A DNA stretch of 64,000 nt from a virus. The stretch spans positions 1 to 64,000 of IMG/VR virus record IMGVR_UViG_3300027746_000016. One strand, 5' to 3'. Numbering within the stretch: position 1 is the first letter of the stretch; each line of letters begins with the position of its first letter. A program made the position numbers and the translations under genes. This document shows positions 1-8,431 of the stretch, in pieces. A model generated the notes under the pieces. That model had not been told where the DNA came from and searched no databases. It worked only from the letters and a program-made list of their open reading frames with translations.

Positions 1-374
1 TAGATGAAACTAGAGGATCTGGGTCTTTAAATTTCTTGGTAACCCATAGAGTTTTAGCCTGCAAACCGGCCGTATTACAACTTTTAATGAATCACGGTGC
101 TAAATTTGATGATGTATTTTTTCTTGGCCGGGCTGAGAGTAAATCAGTAATTGTTAGCAAGATTATATTAGATCACGTAAATATTAAAGCGGTAACAATA
201 TACGAAGATTCGCTATTTGAAATTATAAAATATACTGAAGAATTTACTAAGTCTGGATTAATTGATAAAGTCCGGTTTAAATTCGTAGATAAGAGTAAAA
301 TAATAACATTAGATACCAGTGCAGTAAAATCACTGACCTCAGCATATAAACTAGATAAACTTAAGTTAGAATGA
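1..374 (+). CDS. HAD-like (Swiss-army-knife RNA-repair type) protein, C-terminal part
   Basis: The reading frame is open to the left edge, so only the C-terminal ~124 residues are visible. The codons before the TTG at 36 still read as protein (ending GSLNFLVTHR), so I do not take that TTG as the start. The pattern FLVTHR, then an amphipathic stretch with FDDVFFLGR, then VTIYEDSLFEI resembles the C-terminal core of HAD-type 'Swiss army knife' RNA repair domains, which have T-G-R-like and IYED motifs. The N-terminal DxD nucleophile motif would lie outside the window, so catalysis cannot be judged. The stop overlaps the start of the next gene (ATGA), suggesting translational coupling with the P-loop kinase-like gene. 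The fold assignment is an inference from motif resemblance. Confidence 0.5.
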   Translation, partial: DETRGSGSLNFLVTHRVLACKPAVLQLLMNHGAKFDDVFFLGRAESKSVIVSKIILDHVNIKAVTIYEDSLFEIIKYTEEFTKSGLIDKVRFKFVDKSKIITLDTSAVKSLTSAYKLDKLKLE

Positions 375-979
375 TACTATTCATAGAAGGTCCCAGACAC
401 TCAGGTAAAACCTACTTAATAAACAATTTTTTATCAGTATGTAATGATCCTAGAATAGAATATTATAAATTTTATTTTGCAAATCACATAAAAATGCTGG
501 ATTTAGTTAAGCTTGATGATTCTGCAGCCCTTCACTATTTTAGTCTAGGTAATATCATGACAATTATGGAAATGAATTTAAGGCCAGAATATAGAGATAA
601 AATCTGGATATTTGATAGAGCAATTTTATCTGCCTATGCTTGGGCAATACTTAGAGGCAGACTATCAAGCGAGTCAGCCAAGCGCGAATATTCAAAATTA
701 GTTAGTTCAGAGCTATTTAGTAATTGTAAAACATTAATGGTATCAGTTACACAACAGACTGATGATATAACCCGAGTTAAAGACACTTGGGATGGAATTC
801 ACTCAACCTCCGAAGAACAAGACCTATTAATTAGGCTATTTAATTATGAATTCGGTAATTTAAATGATCAGAGTAAGCTAAATTTAAGTTCAAATATAGT
901 TAATAATTTTGATATAAATTCAACCAGTGAGTTTAATATTGAATGTTTTAAACTTTTAGGAATAGCGGCTAATAAATAA
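371..979 (+). CDS. P-loop nucleotide/polynucleotide kinase-like protein
   Basis: This 202-residue protein opens with a Walker A loop, GPRHSGKT (residues 7-14). It has a DRAILSAY motif in mid-protein that matches the DR-x-x-x-S lid/substrate motif of thymidylate-kinase-like and deoxynucleoside-kinase-like enzymes. It probably phosphorylates a nucleotide, nucleoside or nucleic acid end; the substrate cannot be read from the sequence. It overlaps the upstream HAD-like gene by four bases. With the ligase gene two genes downstream it could form an end-healing and sealing set like T4 Pnkp plus RNA ligase. A plain dNMP kinase is the main alternative. Confidence 0.6.
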   Translation: MILFIEGPRHSGKTYLINNFLSVCNDPRIEYYKFYFANHIKMLDLVKLDDSAALHYFSLGNIMTIMEMNLRPEYRDKIWIFDRAILSAYAWAILRGRLSSESAKREYSKLVSSELFSNCKTLMVSVTQQTDDITRVKDTWDGIHSTSEEQDLLIRLFNYEFGNLNDQSKLNLSSNIVNNFDINSTSEFNIECFKLLGIAANK

Positions 980-996
980 TAAAAAAGTAATATATA

Positions 997-1416
997 ATGA
1001 AAGTTATTAAAAATTTTATAAATTATATTAATGAGTCGTCTGATTCGGATAAGAAATTAATTGACAAAATATTTCGCATATTACCGGCTAGTAGAAAAAC
1101 AGTAGATTGGGATCACCGAGGCCGACTATATCTTCCATCAGTCAATGGAGAAGATTCAAAGGTTCATATTTTATCAAGAGCAGATATGTCGGACTGGGAA
1201 TCTGAGTTTATGGAAATGTATGGCGAAACTCCTAGATATAAAGTAGAATTAACTGATAAAGATCTAGACTATAATGACTTTCACCACATTAATGATGTTC
1301 AGTCAGTTAAGATTGAAATTACAAATGAAATTTTTAAAGAAAAAAAGGACCGTTTTTCAAGAGGTAAAAGCAAATTTTTAAATGATCCAGATTTTCCAAA
1401 TTCTTCAAAAGATTAA
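997..1416 (+). CDS. Putative head-cargo protein of unknown function with capsid-targeting-like N-terminus
   Basis: This 139-residue protein has no recognised domain. Its first 13 residues, MKVIKNFINYINE followed by S, match a peptide found on many proteins in this window. They also resemble the T4 internal-protein targeting peptide MKTYQEFIAE, which the prohead protease cuts after E. The rest is charged, with mixed alpha/beta character and a Lys/Arg/Ser-rich tail. It ends three bases before the large ligase fusion, so the two are probably co-expressed. Packaging in the head is an inference from the N-terminus. Confidence 0.6.
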   Translation: MKVIKNFINYINESSDSDKKLIDKIFRILPASRKTVDWDHRGRLYLPSVNGEDSKVHILSRADMSDWESEFMEMYGETPRYKVELTDKDLDYNDFHHINDVQSVKIEITNEIFKEKKDRFSRGKSKFLNDPDFPNSSKD

Positions 1417-1419
1417 ATT

Positions 1420-4400
1420 ATGGCAGGACTATCACACTTAAGAGACGTTTATGATAAGCGAGGTAAGGACTTTTTAGAAGGCTTACTAAATAAAACGGTT
1501 ATTGTAAATGAAAAAATGGATGGAGCATTTTTTGGTGCTCAAAAAAATCCTGAAACTAATAAATTTAAATACTTTAAAAGAAATGCGGAAATTACGCATA
1601 TTGACCGGGTGCTTAGTAAATACTATGAGCCTGCGATTAAACATTTTGATGGGCTTGACTCTAATACAGTTTCACAAATTCCAAACAATTACCATTTTGG
1701 TATGGAATGGTTTACCAGCCCAAAGGCTCAAACTATTGCATACGATAGACTTCCAAAAAATGGCTTGATACTTAGTTATATTCATATATTAGATGAATCG
1801 GGCCAAATATCAGAGACCGTTCAAGATAAAGAAACTCTTGATAAATGGGCCGGTATTTTAAATATTGAACCACCGCCAATTGTATTTCAGGGTAAATTAA
1901 CCGATTTTCAAAAAGAAAAAGTTCAAGAATTTATCTACACTCCGTTTTCTGAATTGGTTGATCGATTTAAAACAACATCATTTACTAAATATATTATATC
2001 GGTATTAAATCCTGAGATGGGAGCCTCTTTTCTTAGGGATACGCTAGACCAAGATATTGAAGGTTTGGTATTTAGATTTTACGATCCAAAAAATAAATCT
2101 GAGGATTCTGTATTTTTAGCTAAATTGGTAGATCCAGTATTTCAGGCAAATGCAAAACAAAAAGCACAAGACCGGGTTCAAAAAAAATCAGATGACTATA
2201 TTTGGATTATTGTAATTGACTTAATGAATTTTATTGAGAGAAATTCAGTTAGTGAGCTTAGATCAATAAAGCTATCTGGTAAGTCGTATGAAGAGCGCTA
2301 TATTTCATTGGTTAATCATATTTATTTAAATTTTATTTCTGAGTTTGGAGAAAAATACACAGATTTAGATATTCAAATTCCTGAGTTTTTACAGAGAGAA
2401 GAATTTGGTGTTAATTTTAAAATGATTAATAATAATAAGGTTACTAAAATACTTGAATCAAATCATAATTTTAAAGAAATTTACCGAATTTTCTTAAATA
2501 TCTTTAGAAAAAAGTCAGTACGCGTTAGCTCAACATTCTTTACTAAAGAGATGCGAGCCAACTTAGTTTCTCAAATTAATAAACTAAGTAATGTAATACT
2601 AGGAGATTCAGTTTTTGAAAATTATTTTCCAACCTTTGGCGAATTTGTAGGAGAAGATAAAGATCCTGGATATTTTGAAAGTTATGCAGAAATTCCTGAG
2701 GAGAAAAAAAAAGCCAAACGGGTAAACGTAATAATTTCTGACTTTCAACCAATTCACCCAGGCCATATTAAGTCTGCACAAAAGTTATTTGATACAAACG
2801 GTCTGCCGTGTCTATTTGCATGCATTCATAGTGGATCAACAAATAAGTCTAAACCATTTAAAAAAGAAACAGTTTCTAATATTTTAGCTAAATTGGTAAA
2901 TCAACACCCAAGTTTTATTACAGGTTGGGTAATAGTATCTGATAATGAAGTTGAGAATCTGTTAAGAGAAATTAAACCTGCATATGATCCAGTTATTGTA
3001 GCTGCATCTAAGAATAGAATAAAAGATATTGCTCTACAGTTAGAATTAGCAAGAAAAAGGTCACGAAATTTAAATTTTAAAAAGGATTTGAAATTAATTG
3101 AATTGCCACCAGCCGGCCTAAAAGATTCAATTATGAAACACATTAAAAATCAAGACTATCTTAATTTTAAAGTAGATGCCCCAAATGAAATTCATTCTGA
3201 GTTTTTTAATATGAATAGGGATATGAATGAGTCTGTAAATGAAGCAGTTGAGGCAAGCTTTGCAAATGAAGGTCCTCAGTCAGACGAGTCAATTGCTGAC
3301 GTTGTTAAAAAACTTACTGATCTAAAAGAAACGCGCCCTGCTCAATATCCTGAATTAATTAATTTAATTAACCGAAGAATCGATGCGTTAACTATGGATA
3401 CACGTGAGCTAATTATTAAAGAAATTATAGCCCGACAATATAATAAAGTTGATTCAGATAAATTTTATAGCACGCTACTAGATACGTCAGTGCCGGTATC
3501 TGATATTAAGTCATTTAGCGAGTATATACAAAATGGTGGAGGTTATGATTTAAAAGATGAGATTGATAAAGATAAGACTATTATATTAGAAGCTAGCAAT
3601 TTTAAAGCTAGCAATTTTGAAATGTCAGAAGATATGTTTAGAGAAATTATTAGTTATAAGCTAATAGGCGAAACAGGAAAAGGCGAATTATCTGCTATTT
3701 TATTTAAGACTGGAAAAAAGCAAAGTGTGGCAGGTGATATTAATATAAATGAGAAAAAAATTGAAGTAAAGGCATACGATGGAAAGCTTCAAAATACTTC
3801 AGTCGGTAATAATTATGCAGATGCAAGCAGTAATGTGATGGGTGTCAAATTAGAAGAACTTAAAGACCTAATTAAGGAGGCTGCTGCGACTACGGTAATT
3901 GATGCCACTGCCGGCCTGGATGAACTTACTGCGCAAGTAGATGAGGAGAAAAAAGAAATTAATCTGAGCTCGATTACATCGAAAGATTTAAATATTGGTA
4001 CTACAAAGTTAAGAGAGAGTTGGTTAACACTAAAAAACATTGCTAGTGAGAGCGGTCTTTCTGATATTAAATTTGCTGAGTGGTTTGCCGGTATATTTTA
4101 TGGAGGAATTTGGAAAACCGAAACCGGTTATAGCCCGGTTTTAGTGACTCAACTTAAAAAAGAAACTGAAGATTATTTTGGAAAAAACACCCGCACTAAG
4201 GAGGAGGCTCAAAGTTTTTTAAATAAATTAGGGTGGCACTCTTTACGATATTATCAAAAATGTGATAACTTTGATAAATTATTATATGTAAATATTAATA
4301 ATAAAGAAAATAGTATTATTATTTATGATCCGCTGAAGGCTACTGAATCTGAATTTAGTGAAAGGTTTAGAATTTTAAATGGTCCAAGCTGGACAGATGC

Positions 4401-4461
4401 CCGAAGTAATAGCAGTTTTAGATTAAGAGCTAAATCCGAACCATCCGAACCATCTATCTAA
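1420..4461 (+). CDS. Three-domain nucleic-acid ligase / HIGH-type nucleotidyltransferase / PD-(D/E)XK-like nuclease fusion
   Basis: This is a 1013-residue fusion. Residues ~1-250 form a covalent nucleotidyltransferase (RNA/DNA ligase) domain: KMDG with the AMP-accepting lysine at K32, then GMEWF, EGLVFRF and a later FLAKL as motifs III to V. Residues ~435-580 form an NMNAT/cytidylyltransferase-type Rossmann domain with FQPIHPGH (H446-P-G-H449). Residues ~740-830 carry E756, GD773I and E782-V-K784, the spacing of a PD-(D/E)XK nuclease core. The last ~180 residues are unassigned. A short tandem repeat encodes ASNFK/ASNFE near residues 728-737. The ligase and HPGH motifs are clear; the nuclease call is weaker. 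Ligase-NMNAT pairs suggest coupled NAD/RNA-end chemistry. The gene sits among putative head-cargo genes and follows a kinase-like and a HAD-like gene. Confidence 0.8.
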   Translation: MAGLSHLRDVYDKRGKDFLEGLLNKTVIVNEKMDGAFFGAQKNPETNKFKYFKRNAEITHIDRVLSKYYEPAIKHFDGLDSNTVSQIPNNYHFGMEWFTSPKAQTIAYDRLPKNGLILSYIHILDESGQISETVQDKETLDKWAGILNIEPPPIVFQGKLTDFQKEKVQEFIYTPFSELVDRFKTTSFTKYIISVLNPEMGASFLRDTLDQDIEGLVFRFYDPKNKSEDSVFLAKLVDPVFQANAKQKAQDRVQKKSDDYIWIIVIDLMNFIERNSVSELRSIKLSGKSYEERYISLVNHIYLNFISEFGEKYTDLDIQIPEFLQREEFGVNFKMINNNKVTKILESNHNFKEIYRIFLNIFRKKSVRVSSTFFTKEMRANLVSQINKLSNVILGDSVFENYFPTFGEFVGEDKDPGYFESYAEIPEEKKKAKRVNVIISDFQPIHPGHIKSAQKLFDTNGLPCLFACIHSGSTNKSKPFKKETVSNILAKLVNQHPSFITGWVIVSDNEVENLLREIKPAYDPVIVAASKNRIKDIALQLELARKRSRNLNFKKDLKLIELPPAGLKDSIMKHIKNQDYLNFKVDAPNEIHSEFFNMNRDMNESVNEAVEASFANEGPQSDESIADVVKKLTDLKETRPAQYPELINLINRRIDALTMDTRELIIKEIIARQYNKVDSDKFYSTLLDTSVPVSDIKSFSEYIQNGGGYDLKDEIDKDKTIILEASNFKASNFEMSEDMFREIISYKLIGETGKGELSAILFKTGKKQSVAGDININEKKIEVKAYDGKLQNTSVGNNYADASSNVMGVKLEELKDLIKEAAATTVIDATAGLDELTAQVDEEKKEINLSSITSKDLNIGTTKLRESWLTLKNIASESGLSDIKFAEWFAGIFYGGIWKTETGYSPVLVTQLKKETEDYFGKNTRTKEEAQSFLNKLGWHSLRYYQKCDNFDKLLYVNINNKENSIIIYDPLKATESEFSERFRILNGPSWTDARSNSSFRLRAKSEPSEPSI

Positions 4462-4480
4462 TTATTTTTGTCTTTTTCAT

Positions 4481-4490
4481 TAATAAATAA
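4481..4490 (+). promoter_or_regulatory. T4-late-like promoter element
   Basis: The sequence TAATAAATAA lies 7 bases before the ATG at 4497 and resembles the T4 late promoter box TATAAATA. If transcription starts about 5-7 bases downstream of the box, as in T4, the mRNA for the next gene would be almost leaderless. The same decamer precedes several structural genes in this window. Confidence 0.5.
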
Positions 4491-4496
4491 CATAGT

Positions 4497-4679
4497 ATGG
4501 AAAAGACTCATAAAAACGCTGAAAATTGGAGAAATGGTAAAGAGCCGTTAAGAAATGCGGTTATGCAGCATCCTGAAGGAAATGACGTATATGATTACTT
4601 GCAAAAGAATATTGAACGTAATTTCTGGGTGACCCCATTTAAATCCTGGGAAAAGCGACAAAAATTACGTAAATCATAA
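4497..4679 (+). CDS. Small protein of unknown function (60 aa)
   Basis: A short, basic, hydrophilic protein rich in Asn, Lys, Glu and Trp with no recognised domain. It follows a late-promoter-like box directly and overlaps the next gene by one base (TAATG). Tight coupling to the ferritin-like gene and the late-type promoter suggest expression late in infection, possibly as a small virion or head protein. I do not recognise its family. Confidence 0.6.
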   Translation: MEKTHKNAENWRNGKEPLRNAVMQHPEGNDVYDYLQKNIERNFWVTPFKSWEKRQKLRKS

Positions 4680-5098
4680 TGTTTGGAATGGAAGACTTAA
4701 CAGAGCCACAAGGTCAATCTGAGGTAACTATTAGCTATTTTATGCTATCTTTATTACAGATAGCTGATCAGTCAAAAATATTACATTGGCAAACAGATTA
4801 TGATACTGAACATCGTCATTTTGGACTGTTTTATGAAACCTTTATTGAGCAAATGGATACTCTAATTGAAGCTATTGCTGGTAAATACGGTAAGCATACC
4901 CTTAAATTTGGTGAAGCCGCAATTACAGTTGGAGATTATGAATTAAATCGTGACTCTTTCTTTAAACAGGTTGACTATATTTTTCGTGAAAACTTTAGTC
5001 AATTATTTGATAGAGAAACTGACTCTGAACTATATAATTTAGCGGATGAGATTTTAGATCTTAAAAATAAAGTGCAGTATTTATTGCAACTACGATAA
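4679..5098 (+). CDS. Ferritin/Dps-like four-helix protein
   Basis: This 139-residue, almost entirely helical protein has an early segment KILHWQTDYDTEHRHFGLF followed by FIEQMDTLIEAIAGKYG. This matches the Dps/ferritin-like layout in which HW and a later D/E on neighbouring helices bind iron (family pattern HWN-x-G, then D-x-x-AE). Phage homologues exist as short ferritin-like proteins of unknown role. Possible roles are DNA protection or iron handling in infected cells or in the particle. Only part of the canonical ferroxidase set is visible, so catalytic function is uncertain. It sits between a late promoter and the head-cargo genes. Confidence 0.55.
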   Translation: MFGMEDLTEPQGQSEVTISYFMLSLLQIADQSKILHWQTDYDTEHRHFGLFYETFIEQMDTLIEAIAGKYGKHTLKFGEAAITVGDYELNRDSFFKQVDYIFRENFSQLFDRETDSELYNLADEILDLKNKVQYLLQLR

Positions 5099-5099
5099 T

Positions 5100-6584
5100 A
5101 TGTTTATAAAAGTAAAACGTTTTCAGCACGTAGAGTCATTACTATTAGAGGCACAAACAATTGAGCTAAATACTAAATTTGATGCAGCAATCGCTGACTT
5201 TACCAAAAACACGGCAGCACCGGATTACACAAAATTTGATAATTTAATTGTATCCATGTTAGATTTACAAATTGAAAATCACCAAGCATTTATTAATAAG
5301 TTTGGAGAAGATAAAGCTGCTAATTTAATTACTGGCTATTTAGGATATTGTGATGCTCGGTTAAAAGCATTAACTACAAAGATTGTAACTGAATACCAGA
5401 GTGGTGTTCCAGATTTAGAAGAAATTAAAAACAATCAAGAATTGTTAGGAGTTATGAATGCTAGAATTGATAAGTTAACTACGATCTATGAAGAATTAAA
5501 GATTAGAAATCCTAGTAGTCAAATAATTGCAGGGATTACTCAAAAAATAAAAGACGTTACAAAGACTGTGGTTGACTCAATGGACTCAGTACTTTATGGA
5601 ATAAGCTTAACTGTAAAAAAAGGACAAACTGATATGGCAGCGGCCGTAACCGATGAAGAAAAGCTGAAATTTGCAAACTTAACATTTAATAAATTTAATA
5701 CATTAGTGCTATATTCAAAGAGCTTGCCTGGCAAATACCAACAAGAAATTAACAGTGCAAAGGTTGAAGCTGACAGTAACATAGAACGAGCTACGGGTAT
5801 GGATCCTAATCAACTATCACAAGCTATTAACTTGACTGGAGAAATTAAACTGAAAATTGCTAAACTCCAAATGACTAATTGGAAAACAGTTGAGGAACTT
5901 GAACTTGAGTATGAACAAATTAAGAGTCAAATTAATTCGTTAAAAGGAACAGGTGCTGAACCTAATATTGAAATTTTAACTGAGCAATTAGAGATTGATG
6001 TTAATATTATTCGTGAAAAAATAAAAGATAAATCGCTTGATCTAGATAAAACCAAAGGAATTCATTTTGATTTTAATATAAAATTAAAATTATATGAAAA
6101 AACAGTGTTACCGGTAACCGGTCAACAAATTGCGGATAATTCAAAAATTACTAAATTTAAAAACGCGCTAGTCTCATTTCTTTCATTTCTTGGAACACCA
6201 GAACCATATACTCCACGCGAGCAAGCATTGTCTAATCTAGGAAAGAAAATACATGATACCTATGCAAAGGTTTTAAATACATCGGCTAAGTTTATTGGAA
6301 AAGCACTAGGCGGTAAAGAAGGAAAATTAAAGGCTGACGGTCTCTCTAGAATTTTTATTCCTAACACCGACGTATTAGATAAAAAACCGGTAGCTGAAGA
6401 ATTAGGAGCAGGTTCAGCTCCAGGATTAAGCGTACAGGTGCCGGGCTCAATTGGTTCAATGGGGCCAATTACTCCGCCTACCCAAACAACATTTGGTTCA
6501 GGAGATAATTTTTCACCAAAAAAGAAAAAATCCAAGTCTAAAATTCTTGGATTTAGTGAATACTTAAAAGAGAATAAATTTTAA
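5100..6584 (+). CDS. Coiled-coil head protein with targeting-like N-terminus and a capsid-protein-like C-terminal segment
   Basis: This 494-residue, mostly helical protein is Lys/Glu-rich and likely coiled-coil. Its start, MFIKVKRFQHVESLLLE followed by A, resembles a capsid-targeting/protease-cleavage peptide. Residues ~435-475 repeat a pattern also present near the N-terminus of the major capsid protein: GSAPGLxxQxPGSIxSxG, then a Pro/Thr stretch, then GSGDxF. The extreme C-terminus, ILGFSEYLKENKF, is a second targeting-like peptide. Candidate roles are an accessory scaffold, an internal core protein, or a capsid-associated protein sharing an assembly interface with the capsid protein. It has no enzyme motif that I recognise. 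Confidence 0.6.
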   Translation: MFIKVKRFQHVESLLLEAQTIELNTKFDAAIADFTKNTAAPDYTKFDNLIVSMLDLQIENHQAFINKFGEDKAANLITGYLGYCDARLKALTTKIVTEYQSGVPDLEEIKNNQELLGVMNARIDKLTTIYEELKIRNPSSQIIAGITQKIKDVTKTVVDSMDSVLYGISLTVKKGQTDMAAAVTDEEKLKFANLTFNKFNTLVLYSKSLPGKYQQEINSAKVEADSNIERATGMDPNQLSQAINLTGEIKLKIAKLQMTNWKTVEELELEYEQIKSQINSLKGTGAEPNIEILTEQLEIDVNIIREKIKDKSLDLDKTKGIHFDFNIKLKLYEKTVLPVTGQQIADNSKITKFKNALVSFLSFLGTPEPYTPREQALSNLGKKIHDTYAKVLNTSAKFIGKALGGKEGKLKADGLSRIFIPNTDVLDKKPVAEELGAGSAPGLSVQVPGSIGSMGPITPPTQTTFGSGDNFSPKKKKSKSKILGFSEYLKENKF

Positions 6585-6599
6585 AAAATAATAATAATA

Positions 6600-7052
6600 A
6601 TGAAAAATTTAATAAAAACATTTGAATCATTTGATCATAATTCCAAATTAGGAAATATTGAAATTGAGCAAGAATCACATCATGAAGTTAATCACTACAT
6701 GTTTTTTGGTAATCTTGAAACAATTAAGAGATATGTTGATGCAATGTTAGAAATGGATCCTGTTACAGTTAACGAATTATTAGATAATGGTCATGATTGG
6801 GCAGCCGATCATATTGCAACATCAAAGGATGATATTGAAGAGGTTGCAAATTTCCTTATGAATAAAATGCACGAGTCACCTGATTCAGAAGATGAAATGT
6901 TTGAATATGATGAATCCTATGAATCCGATAAATACGTTGGTGAGAAATACTCATGTAATGAGTGCGGTATGACTTATGACGGCAGTATGTATGAAGACAG
7001 TGAACCGACTTCAGTATGCGAAGCTTGTGGAGGTAGAGTTACACGAATGTAA
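6600..7052 (+). CDS. Acidic phage protein with C-terminal zinc ribbon
   Basis: This 150-residue acidic protein has an N-terminus, MKNLIKTFESF, that is a variant of the recurrent targeting-like peptide. The centre is helical (HYMFFGNLETIKRYVDAMLE). The C-terminal ~35 residues form a zinc ribbon with two Cys knuckles, CNEC and CEAC, about 24 residues apart. The ribbon suggests nucleic-acid or protein binding. The leader is a plain A/T run (AATAATAATAATG), typical of translation starts in this genome. Specific function unknown. Confidence 0.6.
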   Translation: MKNLIKTFESFDHNSKLGNIEIEQESHHEVNHYMFFGNLETIKRYVDAMLEMDPVTVNELLDNGHDWAADHIATSKDDIEEVANFLMNKMHESPDSEDEMFEYDESYESDKYVGEKYSCNECGMTYDGSMYEDSEPTSVCEACGGRVTRM

Positions 7053-7058
7053 TTAGCT

Positions 7059-7613
7059 ATGATAAATCCCCGTATAATTTCTGAAAATTTAAAGTACCAT
7101 ATAGAGCGTGGAATGTCAGTGGCCGAGTCTATTTTTAGACCAGGCAGTACTGCACATATTCAGCTATTAGTTGAGGCTCGTAGTCAATTTGACGCTGGTG
7201 AAATGAATTTTACTGGAGTTGATACAATTTTATTTATTGAAACTGATCTAGGTAAAACTGATATTTTTAATGGTAAAATAGTTGCACTCGATTTTCCAAT
7301 TGAAGAATTTGAGTTATATGAGGCACAGTATCATGGAAAAGAGGTTAGGTTAGGATATCCGCAACGAGGCGGAGCAAAAAAATATCACGTTTTTGTAAAA
7401 GACCCAGCCTCTGGTAAAGTTAAAAAGATTGCCTTTGGTGATGTACACGGTGGATTAACTGCAAAAGTAAGTAATCCCAAAGCCAGAGCCTCTTTTGCTG
7501 CGCGTCATCAGTGTCATCTTAAAAAAGATAAAACAAAAGCTGGGTACTGGGCATGTAGAAGTAACAGATATGCTCATTTATGGGGAGGTAAAACCTATCC
7601 TGGATTCTGGTAA
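7059..7613 (+). CDS. Conserved-type phage protein of unknown function, head-cargo candidate
   Basis: This 184-residue protein ends in a distinctive domain containing KYHVFVKDP, FGDVHGG, NPKARASFAARHQC and AGYWACRSNRY. The Cys, His and Trp residues suggest a small metal-stabilised fold. I have the impression of similar domains in large T4-like phages, but I cannot name a function. Residues ~30-42 include HIQLLVE followed by A, compatible with the putative head-protease site (hydrophobic-x-E/A). It lies in the run of head-cargo candidates. Confidence 0.6.
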   Translation: MINPRIISENLKYHIERGMSVAESIFRPGSTAHIQLLVEARSQFDAGEMNFTGVDTILFIETDLGKTDIFNGKIVALDFPIEEFELYEAQYHGKEVRLGYPQRGGAKKYHVFVKDPASGKVKKIAFGDVHGGLTAKVSNPKARASFAARHQCHLKKDKTKAGYWACRSNRYAHLWGGKTYPGFW

Positions 7614-7630
7614 AAATAAAATAGAATAGT

Positions 7631-8422
7631 ATGAACTACCGACACACATTTGAAAGCAACAAAGATAAAAGTTTAGTAAGAGCAATTGCTGAAGACCTAC
7701 TTCCATATATACAAAAGATTAAAGATGAAACTGGAATCTATACAGTAGGTGAGTTTGAAAACTTAATGAGTGGCCGCGGCGGGGATATGGGATTAACTGA
7801 TGAAGTTATTTCAGAACTAGTAGATATGGGATTTGAATTTGATGAGGACCAGGATTCAGCAGGTTCTGAACCAGATAGTTTCGAAGGATATCCTGGAATA
7901 AAATATAGTCTAAATGAAAAAGGGACTAAATTAAGTGATAAAAAGAGTCCATACTTTAAAGGTTTAAACCCTGATCAAAAATCTAAAAAACAGGCTCAAA
8001 TGAAGCGTCAAGCTAAAATGAGTGATTCAGATTCAACTGCATATAAACCAATGGCTGGAGACCTAGATAAAAAAGGTAAGTTTAAAGGTTCAAAAGTTAA
8101 GAGCTCATATACTAAAGAGGTTAACCGTGATCTATCTGAAACTAAAGTTTTTAAATTTACAGAATGGATGCAAGTTAATGAATCAGGTCCAGCAGATACC
8201 TCATTAAAGGCAAAGGCCAAAAAATATAAAATGCCATTTGGTATATTAAAACAGGTATTTAATAGAGGCATGGCTGCCTGGAAAACAGGTCACCGACCTG
8301 GTCAAAGTCAACAGGCTTGGGCACATGCCCGAGTAAATTCGTTTGTTACAAGGTCAAGTGGAACTTGGGGCAAGGCGGATAAAGATTTAGCTCAAAAGGT
8401 AAGAGCATCCAAGAAAAAGTAA
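7631..8422 (+). CDS. Phage protein with C-terminal DUF5824-like domain and internal targeting-like peptide
   Basis: A 263-residue protein. The N-terminal ~80 residues are acidic and helical, followed by a Lys-rich linker. A peptide VFKFTEWMQVNE followed by S (~residues 175-187) matches the recurrent targeting/cleavage pattern. The C-terminal ~70 residues (KMPFGILKQV, RGMAAWKTGHRPGQ, WAHARVNSF) match a small basic domain I recall from large phages, probably DUF5824, of unknown function. If the prohead protease cuts after the internal E, the basic C-terminal domain would be released inside the head, where it could bind DNA. That last step is inference. Confidence 0.65.
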   Translation: MNYRHTFESNKDKSLVRAIAEDLLPYIQKIKDETGIYTVGEFENLMSGRGGDMGLTDEVISELVDMGFEFDEDQDSAGSEPDSFEGYPGIKYSLNEKGTKLSDKKSPYFKGLNPDQKSKKQAQMKRQAKMSDSDSTAYKPMAGDLDKKGKFKGSKVKSSYTKEVNRDLSETKVFKFTEWMQVNESGPADTSLKAKAKKYKMPFGILKQVFNRGMAAWKTGHRPGQSQQAWAHARVNSFVTRSSGTWGKADKDLAQKVRASKKK

Positions 8423-8431
8423 TCCATAATA

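Noticed and set aside
36-374. TTG at 36 as start of the first gene
   Set aside because: The frame is open and protein-like to the window edge, so the gene begins outside.
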